A stretch of DNA of 64,000 nucleotides from Methanobacterium bryantii (GTDB lineage: Archaea; Methanobacteriota; Methanobacteria; Methanobacteriales; Methanobacteriaceae): the NCBI RefSeq assembly GCF_002287175.1, contig NZ_LMVM01000040.1:62001-126000 (forward strand), given 5' to 3'. The notes beneath the pieces are model-generated. The model worked only from the letters and a program-made list of their open reading frames with translations, was not told the DNA's origin and made no database searches. Numbering within the stretch: position 1 is the stretch's first letter; each line of letters opens with the position of its first letter. Both the position numbers and the translations under genes were made by a program. Below are positions 9,222 through 18,549 of the stretch, one piece after another.

Positions 9222-12200
9222 TTATGTTTTTTTAATAGTTATTTTGAGGTTTTCATCCTCAATCTTCCACTCTTTTGTATAATCTCCTTCCTGTGCCTCA
9301 AAGCTCAGTTTTTCAGCACGTACTTCATTGGAGATAAAGTCAAAGAATGGTTTAATTAATTCTTTGAAACCTTCATCACACTCTACAAATACATGGATAT
9401 TGGCTTCAACATCTAAGTCAAGGTCTTTTCGCATGTCTTGAACTCTTCTTATAAGTTCTCTGGACATTGCTTCGGATAATATTTCTTCTGTGACTTCTGT
9501 GTTTATGAATACATTTCCAGAATCGAAATCTGCACTTACAAGATTTTCTGGAAGTTCAGTTTCAAATAAAATATCGTCAACACCAAGTTCTATGCTTCTA
9601 CCATCAACTTCAACAGAATAACTTCCTTCAGCATCTAAAATTGATTTTATCTCTGATCCGTCGGCTTCTGTAAGATGTTTCATTACTTTTGGTGCATCGC
9701 CTCTGAGTCTTGGTCCAAGGGTCTTTAAATTAGGTTTTGCAATTATCTTGAGGTTTTCAAATTCATCTGTTGCTATGATCTCTTTTGTATTGGCCTGTTC
9801 CATTATGACAGCTTTAAGTGATTCAACTGCGCTTAAAACTTTTTTGTCCTCAGAAACAACTACAATTTCACTTACGGGCCATCTAAGTTTGTATCTTGCA
9901 ACATCTCTTCCTCTTGCACATGCTTCGATGATATCTCTGACGATATCCATATTTTCTTCTAATTCAGTATCAATCAAGTCTTCATTGAATTCCCAGTCTT
10001 CCATATGTATACTTTCAGGAGCATCTTCTTCCACTCCTTTTATGAGATTCTGGTAAATTTCTTCGGTAATGTGGGGAGTTATTGGGGCCATTGTTTTAAT
10101 TAGAAGTTTTAAGGCGTTGTATAGTGTAAAATAAGCTCCTAGTTTATCAGGATCTTCTTTTTCAACCCATGTACGTCCTCTTATGAGTCTAACATACCAT
10201 CTGCTCAAATCTTCCAGTATGAAATGATTTATAGCCCTTGTAGCTTTATGGAGATATAAAGAATCTAAAGCTTCTGTTACTTCTTTTGCAAGGGAATTAG
10301 CACGTGAGGTTATCCATCTGTCTTCATCTCTTAATTTAAGATCTTTTTCAGTGTACAGTGTTGGGTTGAAATTATCTATTGTCATGTAGGTAGTTGAAAA
10401 TACATAAACATTCCATAGAATATTGAACATTTTCTGGACGTTTTTAATCTCATCCCAGGTGAATTTCAGGTCTTCCCATGGTTTATTTCCCCAGAGTAGA
10501 TAAAATCTCAATATATCTGCTCCGTACTGTTCAATGACTTCTTCTGGCGCTACTACGTTTCCGAGGGATTTACTCATCTTTCTTCCCTCTTCATCGAGGG
10601 TAAATCCATGCATTAAAACTTTTTTATATGGTGCTTTGTCAAAAGATATTACTCCGCACCCTAATTGTGAATAGAACCATCCTCTAGTTTGATCATGTCC
10701 TTCTGTTATGAAATCGTAAGGGAACCATTCATCAAACATTTCTTTTTCTTCTGGATAATGCAGAGCTGCCCATCCTGCTACTCCTGAGTCTATCCATACG
10801 TCTAAAACGTCAGGGACACGGTTCATGTCTCCCCCACATTCACACTGGATTGTAATTTCATCAACATAAGGTCTGTGTATGAAATCTCCTTCGAGAGTTC
10901 CTTTAACTGTTTTCTCTTTTAACTCGTCGATGGACCCTATAACGGTTATTTCTCCACAGTCTTCACATCTCCAGATTGGAATTGGAATTCCCCAGTATCT
11001 CTGCCTTGATATTGTCCAGTCTCTTGCATTTTCAACCCAGTTACGGAACCTGCTTTCACCAGCCCATTCTGGGACCCATTCAACATGGTCTAACTCGGAT
11101 AACATTTTGTCTTTAATGTCTGTAACTTTAAGGAACCACTGCTGTGTTGCAAGGTATATAATAGGAGTTTTACATCTCCAGCAGAACCCGTACCTGTGGT
11201 CAATTATGCCTTCTTTAAAGAGTAAACCGTGTACATCTAAATCAGTTATGATGTAAGGATCGGCTTCTTTTACAAATTCGCCTTCATATTTTCCAGCTTC
11301 TTTTTTAAATAGTCCTGCCTCATCTACTGGACAGAATATTGGTAAACCGTATTTTTTACCAATATCAAAATCGTCTGGACCATGTCCTGGAGCGGTATGA
11401 ACACAACCAGTACCTTCTGTTAAAGTTACATGTTCTCCTGGAAGTATTTTATGCGTAAATTCTTTTTGAACAGGTATTTCATCTATAAGTGGGTGTTGAT
11501 ATTCAAGGCCCTCAAGATCACTACCTTTCACTGTTTTAAGAATTTCATAATCTTGATCTTCGAATAAAGAGCTAACAAGGGCTTCTGCCATTATATAAAC
11601 TTCGCCGTTAACATTAACATAAGCATAATCAAAATCAGGATGTACACATACTGCCATGTTAGCCGGGAGGGTCCATGGTGTTGTTGTCCATACAAGTACG
11701 TATTCATTACCGTTTTCAGACTCTTTTAATGGGAATTTAACATAAATTGAAGGGTCTTCTTTATTTTCATAATCGATTTCTGCAAGTGCAAGTGCTGTTT
11801 CACATCGGGGGCACCATGTTATAACTCTGAGATCGTTTATAAGAAGATCTTTTTCATTTGCTTTCTTTAGGGTCCACCAGCAGGATTCCATGTATTTAGT
11901 ATCAAAAGTAACATAAGGATTATTCCAGTCCATCCATATGCCCAGCATTTTAAACTGATCGGTCATGAGGGCTTTATTTTCAATTGCAAATTCTTTACAT
12001 TTTTCTACAAAATTGGCAATTCCTATTTTAGTTTCAATTTCCTTTTTACTTTTTAAACCGAGTAATCCTTCTACTTTATGTTCTATAGGAAGTCCATGAG
12101 TATCCCATCCGGCCTGTCTCCGCAGATTGAAACCTGACATGCTTTTAAAGCGTAAAAAAGTGTCTTTTATGGTTTTATTCCATGCAGTTCCCAGGTGTAT

Positions 12201-12362
12201 TTTACCACTACAATAAGGAGGGCCGTCTAAAAATGAAAATTTAGGGCTATTCTCTCTTAATTTGTCTGTTTTTTGATATATACTGTTTTCATTCCAAAAC
12301 TTTTGAATATCTTTTTCTATAAGCTTTGTATCGTATGATCTCTTGGCCTCTTTTATTGGCAT
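9222..12362 (-). CDS. ileS: isoleucyl-tRNA synthetase
   Basis: Class I synthetase that charges tRNA-Ile and edits valine. About 1046 residues, typical for archaeal/eukaryal type IleRS. The HIGH-equivalent HLGT is near residues 56-59, the CP1 editing domain contains VWTTTPWTLPANMA and GTGCVHTAPGHGPDDF, and the catalytic loop reads RKMSKSLGN. Cys pairs CWRC and CEDC suggest zinc sites. I place the start at the second ATG because AAGGAG lies seven bases before it, whereas it abuts the first ATG (12368). A promoter-like TTTTAAATATC lies near 12485-12495. The last 46 bases are repeated downstream. Confidence 0.96.
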   Translation of the reverse strand: MPIKEAKRSYDTKLIEKDIQKFWNENSIYQKTDKLRENSPKFSFLDGPPYCSGKIHLGTAWNKTIKDTFLRFKSMSGFNLRRQAGWDTHGLPIEHKVEGLLGLKSKKEIETKIGIANFVEKCKEFAIENKALMTDQFKMLGIWMDWNNPYVTFDTKYMESCWWTLKKANEKDLLINDLRVITWCPRCETALALAEIDYENKEDPSIYVKFPLKESENGNEYVLVWTTTPWTLPANMAVCVHPDFDYAYVNVNGEVYIMAEALVSSLFEDQDYEILKTVKGSDLEGLEYQHPLIDEIPVQKEFTHKILPGEHVTLTEGTGCVHTAPGHGPDDFDIGKKYGLPIFCPVDEAGLFKKEAGKYEGEFVKEADPYIITDLDVHGLLFKEGIIDHRYGFCWRCKTPIIYLATQQWFLKVTDIKDKMLSELDHVEWVPEWAGESRFRNWVENARDWTISRQRYWGIPIPIWRCEDCGEITVIGSIDELKEKTVKGTLEGDFIHRPYVDEITIQCECGGDMNRVPDVLDVWIDSGVAGWAALHYPEEKEMFDEWFPYDFITEGHDQTRGWFYSQLGCGVISFDKAPYKKVLMHGFTLDEEGRKMSKSLGNVVAPEEVIEQYGADILRFYLLWGNKPWEDLKFTWDEIKNVQKMFNILWNVYVFSTTYMTIDNFNPTLYTEKDLKLRDEDRWITSRANSLAKEVTEALDSLYLHKATRAINHFILEDLSRWYVRLIRGRTWVEKEDPDKLGAYFTLYNALKLLIKTMAPITPHITEEIYQNLIKGVEEDAPESIHMEDWEFNEDLIDTELEENMDIVRDIIEACARGRDVARYKLRWPVSEIVVVSEDKKVLSAVESLKAVIMEQANTKEIIATDEFENLKIIAKPNLKTLGPRLRGDAPKVMKHLTEADGSEIKSILDAEGSYSVEVDGRSIELGVDDILFETELPENLVSADFDSGNVFINTEVTEEILSEAMSRELIRRVQDMRKDLDLDVEANIHVFVECDEGFKELIKPFFDFISNEVRAEKLSFEAQEGDYTKEWKIEDENLKITIKKT

Positions 12363-12542
12363 TTTCATTCTCCTTATGGTATTTATAAATTAAATATAAG
12401 AATCAGCTTTTTTCGTAAAAATTTCTGTGCTTCATTACATTTTTTTCATTAATTTATTCTTGATCTATATCTGATTCGCAGATATTTAAAAGTTAACGCA
12501 TATTTTTTGAGGTAATAGTATTTTTTTCGCGAAATAGAAAAA

Positions 12543-12552
12543 GATATAAATA
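12543..12552 (+). promoter_or_regulatory. TATA box of the candidate RNA gene
   Basis: GATATAAATA preceded by purine-rich AAAAA fits an archaeal BRE/TATA element. Its centre is about 20-25 bases before the first paired base of the candidate RNA, the spacing expected for archaeal initiation. Confidence 0.55.
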
Positions 12553-12565
12553 ACTTTAATCCTAA

Positions 12566-12650
12566 TTAGTAGTGCATCCCCTATTACAACGATACTATTT
12601 TTAATACTGATCGTATCGCCTCCGGGGGGATGTTACACCTACTAATTTTT
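12566..12650 (+). ncRNA. candidate structured small RNA, about 80 nt
   Basis: No reading frame fits here, yet the segment is GC-richer than its surroundings and folds into one long rod. The outer stem is TTAGTAG (566-572) with CTACTAA (639-645). The middle stem is GCATCCCC (574-581) with GGGGATGT (626-633). The inner stem is CGATAC (590-595) with GTATCG (613-618) and a 17-base loop. It ends in five Ts at 646-650. With the TATA box upstream this looks like a complete transcription unit. I do not recognise it as SRP, RNase P or tRNA. It could instead be part of the ileS leader on the other strand, which I think less likely. Confidence 0.55.
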
Positions 12651-12674
12651 ATACAATATCACTATACTAATTAT

Positions 12675-12718
12675 GGCGCCCCGCTCACCCTCTTGTTTGA
12701 ACTCTCAAATGGGGCGTC
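12675..12718 (+). ncRNA. GC-rich hairpin, possible second RNA element
   Basis: GGCGCCCC (675-682) pairs with GGGGCGTC (711-718), and an inner TTTGA/TCAAA stem (696-709) caps it. Such GC content is striking in this AT-rich gap. It may be a 3' domain of the preceding RNA or a separate small RNA. The strand is uncertain because no clear promoter separates the two. Confidence 0.4.
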
Positions 12719-12832
12719 AATTAATTATAAAGTTGTAATTTTACCGAAAAGCTTATTAATAAGTTATAAAAAAGGATGAATTGCCACTCTCATTTTGGGA
12801 AGATTGAGTGGATGGCCATTAATTAAGTAATT

Positions 12833-12858
12833 TACCTATGTCTCTAGAGACATAGGTA
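12833..12858. repeat. 26-base perfect palindrome
   Basis: The sequence reads the same on both strands for 26 bases, centred on TCTAGA at 12843-12848. It sits in the gene-free block between ileS and the CARDB gene. Either a dimeric regulator site or a hairpin is possible. A weaker CCACTC/GAGTGG hairpin lies just before it (12785-12812). Confidence 0.6.
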
Positions 12859-13026
12859 TTATACTGAAACTTTTTAGCTTAAACTTAAAATTTATTTATA
12901 ATTATATGCTAATTTTTTATATTTACCTTTAAAAAAAGTTTAAATTTAGTTTTAAGATATGTTATTTTAAAAATTAAAATATGGATGGATATAATAAAGA
13001 ATTTAGGGGGAGGTATTTGCCCCTTT

Positions 13027-13044
13027 TCTCAAGCTAGCTTGAGA
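13027..13044 (-). terminator. palindromic terminator of the CARDB gene
   Basis: An 18-base perfect palindrome centred on AAGCTAGCTT lies nine bases past the stop codon, followed on the minus strand by a second small GGGGC/GCCCC-type pairing and AT-rich DNA. Placement suggests transcript termination. Confidence 0.5.
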
Positions 13045-13052
13045 TCCCTGAT

Positions 13053-15854
13053 TTAAAATATGTTGACCCATGTTCCGCTGCTCACATTGTTTGATTTGCT
13101 GGACTCTGTTACCTTGTTCTCTGAATCGACTACCATCTTGCAGTAGTAAAGCCCTTTTGCTATTTTTGAAGGTATAGTCAATTTAGTGTACGCTGTATTT
13201 GATGCCCCTGCTCCAAGTGAACTAATGTATCGTCTACCCAGGTATGTGGAAGTTATTTTACCTTTATAGTTCCTGTAGATGTAAATTTTGACATAAAATC
13301 CTCCTGATGAAACTTTTCCCTGGTTTTTTACTGTGTTTTTAATAGTCATTTTGCTGCCTCTTTTGTACGAAGTTGATCCTGCACTTACTGATGAAGCTAC
13401 AAGATCAGGAAGGACTACGTTTATAGTGTTTGAATAGGCTGCTATATTGTTTGATTCGTCTGATTCGAATACTGTTTTAGTTGAATCAACTATTGCTCCA
13501 ATATAATAGCTTCCAGATAGGCTGGAAGGGACTGTAAAGTTTGTATTTGATGTATTTGATGCGCCTGCATTGAGACCTGAGATATATCTTTGTCCTAGGT
13601 AGGTGTCAGATGTGGTAATATTGCTGTCGTTTGAGAGGTAGAAGTTAACATAAAATCCTCCTGATGCAATTTTTCCCTGGTTTTTTACTGTGTTTTGGAT
13701 GGTTATTTTGTCTCCTCTTTTGTATGTGGTTGTCCCAGTGCTTATTGATGTAATAACAAGATCAGGTGAACATACTTCTATGGTAGTTGAGAATGCTTTT
13801 ATATTGTTCGATTCGTCTGATTCAAATACTGTGTTAGTTGAGTCAACTATCGCCCCGATATAGTAATTTCCAGACGCATCATATGGGATTGTAAAGTTTG
13901 TGTATTCTATATTTGATATGCCCGCGTTGAGACCTCCTGATATGTATCTTTGTCCTAGGTAGGTGTCAGATGTGGTAATGGTGCTGTCATTTGAGAGGTA
14001 GAAGTTAACATAGAAACCTTTTGATGTGGAGCTTCCCTGGTTTTTCACTGTGTTTTGGATGGTTATTTTGTCTCCTCTTTTGTATGTGGTTGTTCCTGTG
14101 CTTATTGATGTAATAACAAGATCTGGAGCACATATATTTGTAGTAGTTGAAGAAGCCACCATATTGTTTAATTTATTTGTTTCACATGTTTCATTTAGAG
14201 GATCAACTACTGTTACAATATAATAGCTTCCAAATATGTTAGATGGGATTGTAAGGTTTGTATAGGCTATATTAGATGCACCGGATTTAAGACCTCTTGA
14301 TATATATCGAGATCCTAAGTATTTATCAAGTGTAGTGCCGTCTTTTGAGAGATAGAAATAGACATGGATTGGATTTGAATTTTTGGTACCTATATTTTTC
14401 ACAGTATTTACTACTATCATTGATCCGCCTGTTTGAGCTGTAGCAGGGCCAGATACTGAAGGCATTGTGAGGTCGGCATCAGGTACAATCATTGCACCGC
14501 TGAATTTTATATTATTGTTTTCGTTAGATTCAGAAACGCTGTTATCGTATGCTGCATCCACCATAGCTATTATGTAATAATTGACGTTTGCTTTTAAATC
14601 AGATGGTAAGGTTATATTTGTCAGTGCACTATTTGATTTTCCGGCTGCTAGACTTGAAATGTAACGAGTATATTCAGGTTCTAATGTGAGGTCATCTGTC
14701 ATGTATATGTCTTCATTACCGTTTCTATCATCAGTCCAAACGACTTTGTTATCATAGATAGCAGGGTCTATCTGGTTCTTTTTGTCTATAGTTAGCTGTC
14801 TTTCGATCCCAAGAGTTAAATCGTACAGGTATATGTCCCAGTTCCCGTTTCTGTTGTCCTGCCAGACTATTTTATCCCCGTAAATTGCAGGATTAATCTG
14901 GTTGGATGTATTATTGGTTATTTGGGTTTCAGCATCCGCAGGATCTTTAGAAAGGTCGTACAGGTATATGTCCCAGTTTTTTCCGGTTGTATTGTACTGC
15001 TGCCAAACAACGTTATCTCCATAAAGTGCAGGATTAGTCTGGTTTTCTGAAGATTGACATACTCGAGTTATATCTCCTGTAGAAAGATCATATGTATATA
15101 TATTCCAGATACCGTCTCCATTATCCTGCTGCCATACAATGTAATTTCCATTAACATATGGATTAATATGGTTAGCACCGTCTTTTGTTATCTGGACGGT
15201 CCATTTTCCTTTAGGCATTGCAATATCCCCTGTAATTGAGAAGTCATATAGATATATGTCCCAATTTTTGGTGGTTGAGTTATACTGCTGCCAGACTATT
15301 TTATCATTGTAAATTTGAGGATTTATCTGATTCTCATTACTTGTATATAATCGATATATATCTGGTACAGTTGGATCAATTGGATCATCTCTGCCTGGGA
15401 CTTTATAACCTAAAATAGTCCAGGTACCGCTGTAGTTATACTGCCATACAATTACGTCTCCGTAAATTGCAGGATTGGCCTGACCGCCACTAAAAGTGGA
15501 AATATAACCGTCTTCTGTGCCGGTGATATTTTTCCAGTAAATATCCGCTCCTGATTGATCATATCTGTAATCAGACCAGACTACTTTATCTTCATAAATA
15601 GCCGCAGTATGCTGACTAGCAGGTTTTTTAACTACAGCATATTCGTCCTGTATGTAATAGCCTACAGTGAATCCATCTGCTGCTTGATCACCTTGATTAG
15701 TCACAGTATCGTTTATTGTCACTGTGCTGCCTGGTGAAACATTACTTGTCACATTTATAGAAGTTACCGCTAAATCGGGTGATGCTGAAGCTGTTCCACA
15801 CGTTATCAAGGCTAATATAGAAAAAATAATTAAAATTAATAGTTGCCTTTTCAA
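13053..15854 (-). CDS. secreted CARDB-domain protein with inserted beta-propeller
   Basis: 933 residues. A signal peptide ends near Ser-Ala-Ser (residue 25). The first CARDB-like domain begins PDLAVTSINV, breaks at about residue 70, and resumes at about residue 385 with TRYISSLAAG. The break is filled by a TolB-like beta-propeller of repeated NPAIYGDKIVWQ / DIYLYDL units, about seven. Four more complete CARDB domains follow, each ending in an ESDESNN-like motif. Domains three and four are almost identical in DNA (around 13640-13760 and 14000-14120), a recent tandem duplication. No C-terminal anchor is visible. It is probably cell-wall associated or released; the ligand is unknown. Confidence 0.85.
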   Translation of the reverse strand: MKRQLLILIIFSILALITCGTASASPDLAVTSINVTSNVSPGSTVTINDTVTNQGDQAADGFTVGYYIQDEYAVVKKPASQHTAAIYEDKVVWSDYRYDQSGADIYWKNITGTEDGYISTFSGGQANPAIYGDVIVWQYNYSGTWTILGYKVPGRDDPIDPTVPDIYRLYTSNENQINPQIYNDKIVWQQYNSTTKNWDIYLYDFSITGDIAMPKGKWTVQITKDGANHINPYVNGNYIVWQQDNGDGIWNIYTYDLSTGDITRVCQSSENQTNPALYGDNVVWQQYNTTGKNWDIYLYDLSKDPADAETQITNNTSNQINPAIYGDKIVWQDNRNGNWDIYLYDLTLGIERQLTIDKKNQIDPAIYDNKVVWTDDRNGNEDIYMTDDLTLEPEYTRYISSLAAGKSNSALTNITLPSDLKANVNYYIIAMVDAAYDNSVSESNENNNIKFSGAMIVPDADLTMPSVSGPATAQTGGSMIVVNTVKNIGTKNSNPIHVYFYLSKDGTTLDKYLGSRYISRGLKSGASNIAYTNLTIPSNIFGSYYIVTVVDPLNETCETNKLNNMVASSTTTNICAPDLVITSISTGTTTYKRGDKITIQNTVKNQGSSTSKGFYVNFYLSNDSTITTSDTYLGQRYISGGLNAGISNIEYTNFTIPYDASGNYYIGAIVDSTNTVFESDESNNIKAFSTTIEVCSPDLVITSISTGTTTYKRGDKITIQNTVKNQGKIASGGFYVNFYLSNDSNITTSDTYLGQRYISGLNAGASNTSNTNFTVPSSLSGSYYIGAIVDSTKTVFESDESNNIAAYSNTINVVLPDLVASSVSAGSTSYKRGSKMTIKNTVKNQGKVSSGGFYVKIYIYRNYKGKITSTYLGRRYISSLGAGASNTAYTKLTIPSKIAKGLYYCKMVVDSENKVTESSKSNNVSSGTWVNIF

Positions 15855-16160
15855 TTTTTCACCCCTTTTAATCTTATTAAGTTCAGACGGGGTAATATTG
15901 TACTAAGTAAATATAAATATTTATTTATTTAAAATTTGTAAGATTTAAACTTTTTTAACATGCTAAATTTAGGTATTAGGCTATTTTAACTAAAATAAAA
16001 TGCTTTAAAAAGTTAGATTTAATATAAAATGTTTATAATTAGATTATATACTTTAAGTTCAAATATTGCTAAAATAAGAATACTTCTACTGGAAATTATA
16101 CTAATTTATCTTTAAATTATAAAATTATATTCTTACTTAACTTAAAAAAAGGATTTAAGG
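15855..16160. other. gap between the CARDB gene and mat
   Basis: AT-rich DNA of about 300 bases. It holds a likely minus-strand TATA region near 15905-15930 for the CARDB gene. I see no reading frame or structured element in the rest. Confidence 0.4.
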
Positions 16161-16194
16161 AGGTATATTAAAGCATCATGCTTTGTATATACCT
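16161..16194 (-). terminator. strong terminator hairpin of the SAM synthetase gene
   Basis: AGGTATAT (161-168) pairs with ATATACCT (187-194), enclosing a second stem AAAGCAT/ATGCTTT. On the minus strand it begins 17 bases after the mat stop codon and is followed within 20 bases by seven Ts. Shape and place fit a transcription terminator. Confidence 0.6.
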
Positions 16195-16211
16195 TTTCAC
16201 TTAAAATTTAT

Positions 16212-17444
16212 TTAGAAAGTCCTGATTTTACCAGCTACAAGCATGTCAGTTATGCTTGTTATATTTTCTAACCAGTAATCTGTGACTTCTTCTACCTGCT
16301 TGTTAACATTTTCAATCTGGTATCCATTTTCCAGGATCATTTGGACACTTGCAGCCTTTGGAAGGTTAATTGGTTTTCCTATCTGGCTTAAAAGCATTAT
16401 ATGTACCTGTTTTACCCCTTCAACTTCTTCAGTTATATTATTTGCAATTTTATTTGATAAAAGGTTGTATATTTTACCAACGTGGTTTATTGGGTTCTTT
16501 CCGGAAGTTGCTTCCATGGACATAGGCCTGTTTGGTGTTATTAACCCGTTTGCACGGTTTCCACGTCCTACAGAACCGTCGTCACCCATTTCTGCGGAAG
16601 TTCCAGTAACAGTCAGATAAACTGAAGGATTTTCTGGGTCATGAACGTCTGCAGTGTTTATATAAACTTCTACATTTCTTTCTGTGTACTTTTCGGCAAG
16701 TTTCTGTACTTCATCGTGTACTTTTGCTTTTACATCGATATAATGGTCAAGATCATTAACATATTTTGAAACCATAGCTGAAGCAACTGTAAGCACGATA
16801 TGGTTATCGTCTCTAAGTCCCATAACCTTAATATCTTCACCTACTTGAGGATATTTCTTTTTAAAGTCCAGGGAGTTCAGAAGATTTTCGGTAGCAAGTA
16901 CTATGTTTTCAGTTTCTGAAAATGGTGCGTAACCTACACCGAAGGATGTATCATTGGATGAAGGAGCTTCTCCTTTTCTTTTAAATACATCGGTCAAGTC
17001 TCCTGATCCATGTCCTATCTTACATTCTACGACTGTGGCAGTTTCAACATCGAGGTTTATGATATTTTCTCTTAAATATTCTTTTGCAGCGGCTATGGCT
17101 ATTCTGTCAAGGCCCATTTTCTTTATTTCTAATTTTCCATTTTTTTCATTATGGAATTCGGCTATTCCTCTTCCTGTAAGGAGGATGTCCATAGGTTTGA
17201 TTATATCTCCGCCGCCAAATACTGGGTCTGATTCTCCTGCTGTAATTTGAACCTCATCAGTGTTATGGTGCATTATTTCTCCGAACTGCTCGATATATGC
17301 ATTGCATAAAGCTCTGCTTACGGATTCTGCTATTCCGTCACTGATACTATCGGGGTGTCCTATACCTTTTCTTTCTACTATCTCTATTTCTTGCTGTTCA
17401 ATTGGTTTTTGAATGAGCTTTTCAATGAAAATATTTTTTTTCAT
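16212..17444 (-). CDS. mat: archaeal-type S-adenosylmethionine synthetase
   Basis: Makes S-adenosylmethionine from methionine and ATP, the methyl donor and radical-SAM cofactor for the cell (compare AmrS at 56 kb). 410 residues, close to the roughly 400 of the archaeal MAT family, which differs from bacterial MetK. Typical stretches are ERKGIGHPDSISDGIAE near residue 24, a glycine-rich GDDGSVGRGNRANGL and the substrate segment SMEATSGKNPINHVGKIY. GGGAGGACATTT precedes the ATG. It is transcribed divergently from DUF192. Confidence 0.97.
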   Translation of the reverse strand: MKKNIFIEKLIQKPIEQQEIEIVERKGIGHPDSISDGIAESVSRALCNAYIEQFGEIMHHNTDEVQITAGESDPVFGGGDIIKPMDILLTGRGIAEFHNEKNGKLEIKKMGLDRIAIAAAKEYLRENIINLDVETATVVECKIGHGSGDLTDVFKRKGEAPSSNDTSFGVGYAPFSETENIVLATENLLNSLDFKKKYPQVGEDIKVMGLRDDNHIVLTVASAMVSKYVNDLDHYIDVKAKVHDEVQKLAEKYTERNVEVYINTADVHDPENPSVYLTVTGTSAEMGDDGSVGRGNRANGLITPNRPMSMEATSGKNPINHVGKIYNLLSNKIANNITEEVEGVKQVHIMLLSQIGKPINLPKAASVQMILENGYQIENVNKQVEEVTDYWLENITSITDMLVAGKIRTF

Positions 17445-17662
17445 AAATGTCCTCCCTTTTAACTATACAAATACGTCATAAAATGTAAAGTCAAAGTAAC
17501 CGTGATCTCATATGTTCTTATTTTTTAAGATATTTAAATATATTCTTACCCTACTAATAAAGAATAGAGTAAAATAATCTAAAAAATTTAATACTTATGT
17601 TAAATGTCATATGATTATTGAAAATGTGTATATAATTTTAATTTATAAAAAGAGGCTTTAAA

Positions 17663-18055
17663 ATGCAGAATTATCCAAATAGTAAACATATTATAGTAAT
17701 GAACAGAACTAAATCTACTGTACTTGGCGAAAGCGAAATTGCAGATACATTCTTCTCAAGATTAATGGGAACAATGTTCAAAAAGGAACTTAAACGCGGA
17801 CTAATTTTAAAGCTTCCAAGTAATAGAAGTCGAAGTGGTTCAGCTATTCACATGTTTTTTGTAAGGTTTCCTCTGGATATCATTTTTGCAGATGCTGATA
17901 AAAAAGTAGTTGATATAATTTCAATTGATCCATGGAAAACTTATACTCCTAAAAATCCTGCAAAATATGTCATAGAAATGAAAAAAGGCACTATTGGGTC
18001 ATCGGGTACGGAAATAGGGGATGAGTTAGATTTTACGTGTGAAAATGCTAAATAA
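17663..18055 (+). CDS. DUF192 family protein
   Basis: 130 residues. Family hallmarks are an N-terminal SRLMGTMFKKEL, the AIHMFFVRFPLDIIF block and a C-terminal VIEMKKGT. DUF192 proteins are small beta-barrel proteins of unknown function found in archaea and bacteria. There is no signal peptide here, so it is cytoplasmic. It converges on the HEAT gene with a 30-base gap. Confidence 0.85.
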   Translation: MQNYPNSKHIIVMNRTKSTVLGESEIADTFFSRLMGTMFKKELKRGLILKLPSNRSRSGSAIHMFFVRFPLDIIFADADKKVVDIISIDPWKTYTPKNPAKYVIEMKKGTIGSSGTEIGDELDFTCENAK

Positions 18056-18085
18056 ATAAATTTAAAAATAGGTAATATGTTGGTT

Positions 18086-18481
18086 CTATTGTCTTTCTTT
18101 TATTGAATTTAGAGCCATCTGAGCAACTTTTTTTACCACGGGATTTTCATCATTAGACGCTTTTTCAAGTGGATTTATGGCGCTCTTATCTCCAGCTCCA
18201 GAAAGACCAACTGCAGCAGCATACCGAACGCTTGCCTTTTCATCATCCAATGCTTCAATTAATGGGGCAATAACTTTCTTATCTTCGAAAACACCAAGCG
18301 ATAAAGCAGCAGCTTCTCTAACATGACAATCTTCATCTTTCAATGCTTTAATTAGAGGATCTACAGCTTGGGGGTCTGCTAATTCTGCAAGAAGTTCTGC
18401 AGCATCTTCTCTTCTTCTCCAATCACCATTTTCCAGTTCACCCTTAAGATAATTTAAATCTCTATTTTCTGATTCGGCCAA
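18086..18481 (-). CDS. HEAT-repeat protein
   Basis: 131 residues made of about four HEAT/PBS-lyase-like repeats (for example DPLIKALKDEDCHVREAAALSLG and PLIEALDDEKASVRYAAAVGL segments). Such repeats form a helical scaffold for protein binding; no catalytic residues are visible. The start is TTG, supported by GGAGGT seven bases upstream. The partner is unknown. Confidence 0.82.
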   Translation of the reverse strand: MAESENRDLNYLKGELENGDWRRREDAAELLAELADPQAVDPLIKALKDEDCHVREAAALSLGVFEDKKVIAPLIEALDDEKASVRYAAAVGLSGAGDKSAINPLEKASNDENPVVKKVAQMALNSIKERQ

Positions 18482-18549
18482 TGCACTACCTCCTAGCTAT
18501 CATATTTGTTTTTAAACTTTTAAAAACTTATTCATTTTTCATATATTTT

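Noticed and set aside
12566..12720. T-box or other ileS leader switch on the minus strand
   Set aside because: The fold lies about 200 bases before the ileS start, while a closer ileS promoter exists near 12490. The TATA box and T-run fit the plus strand, and T-boxes are not known in archaea.
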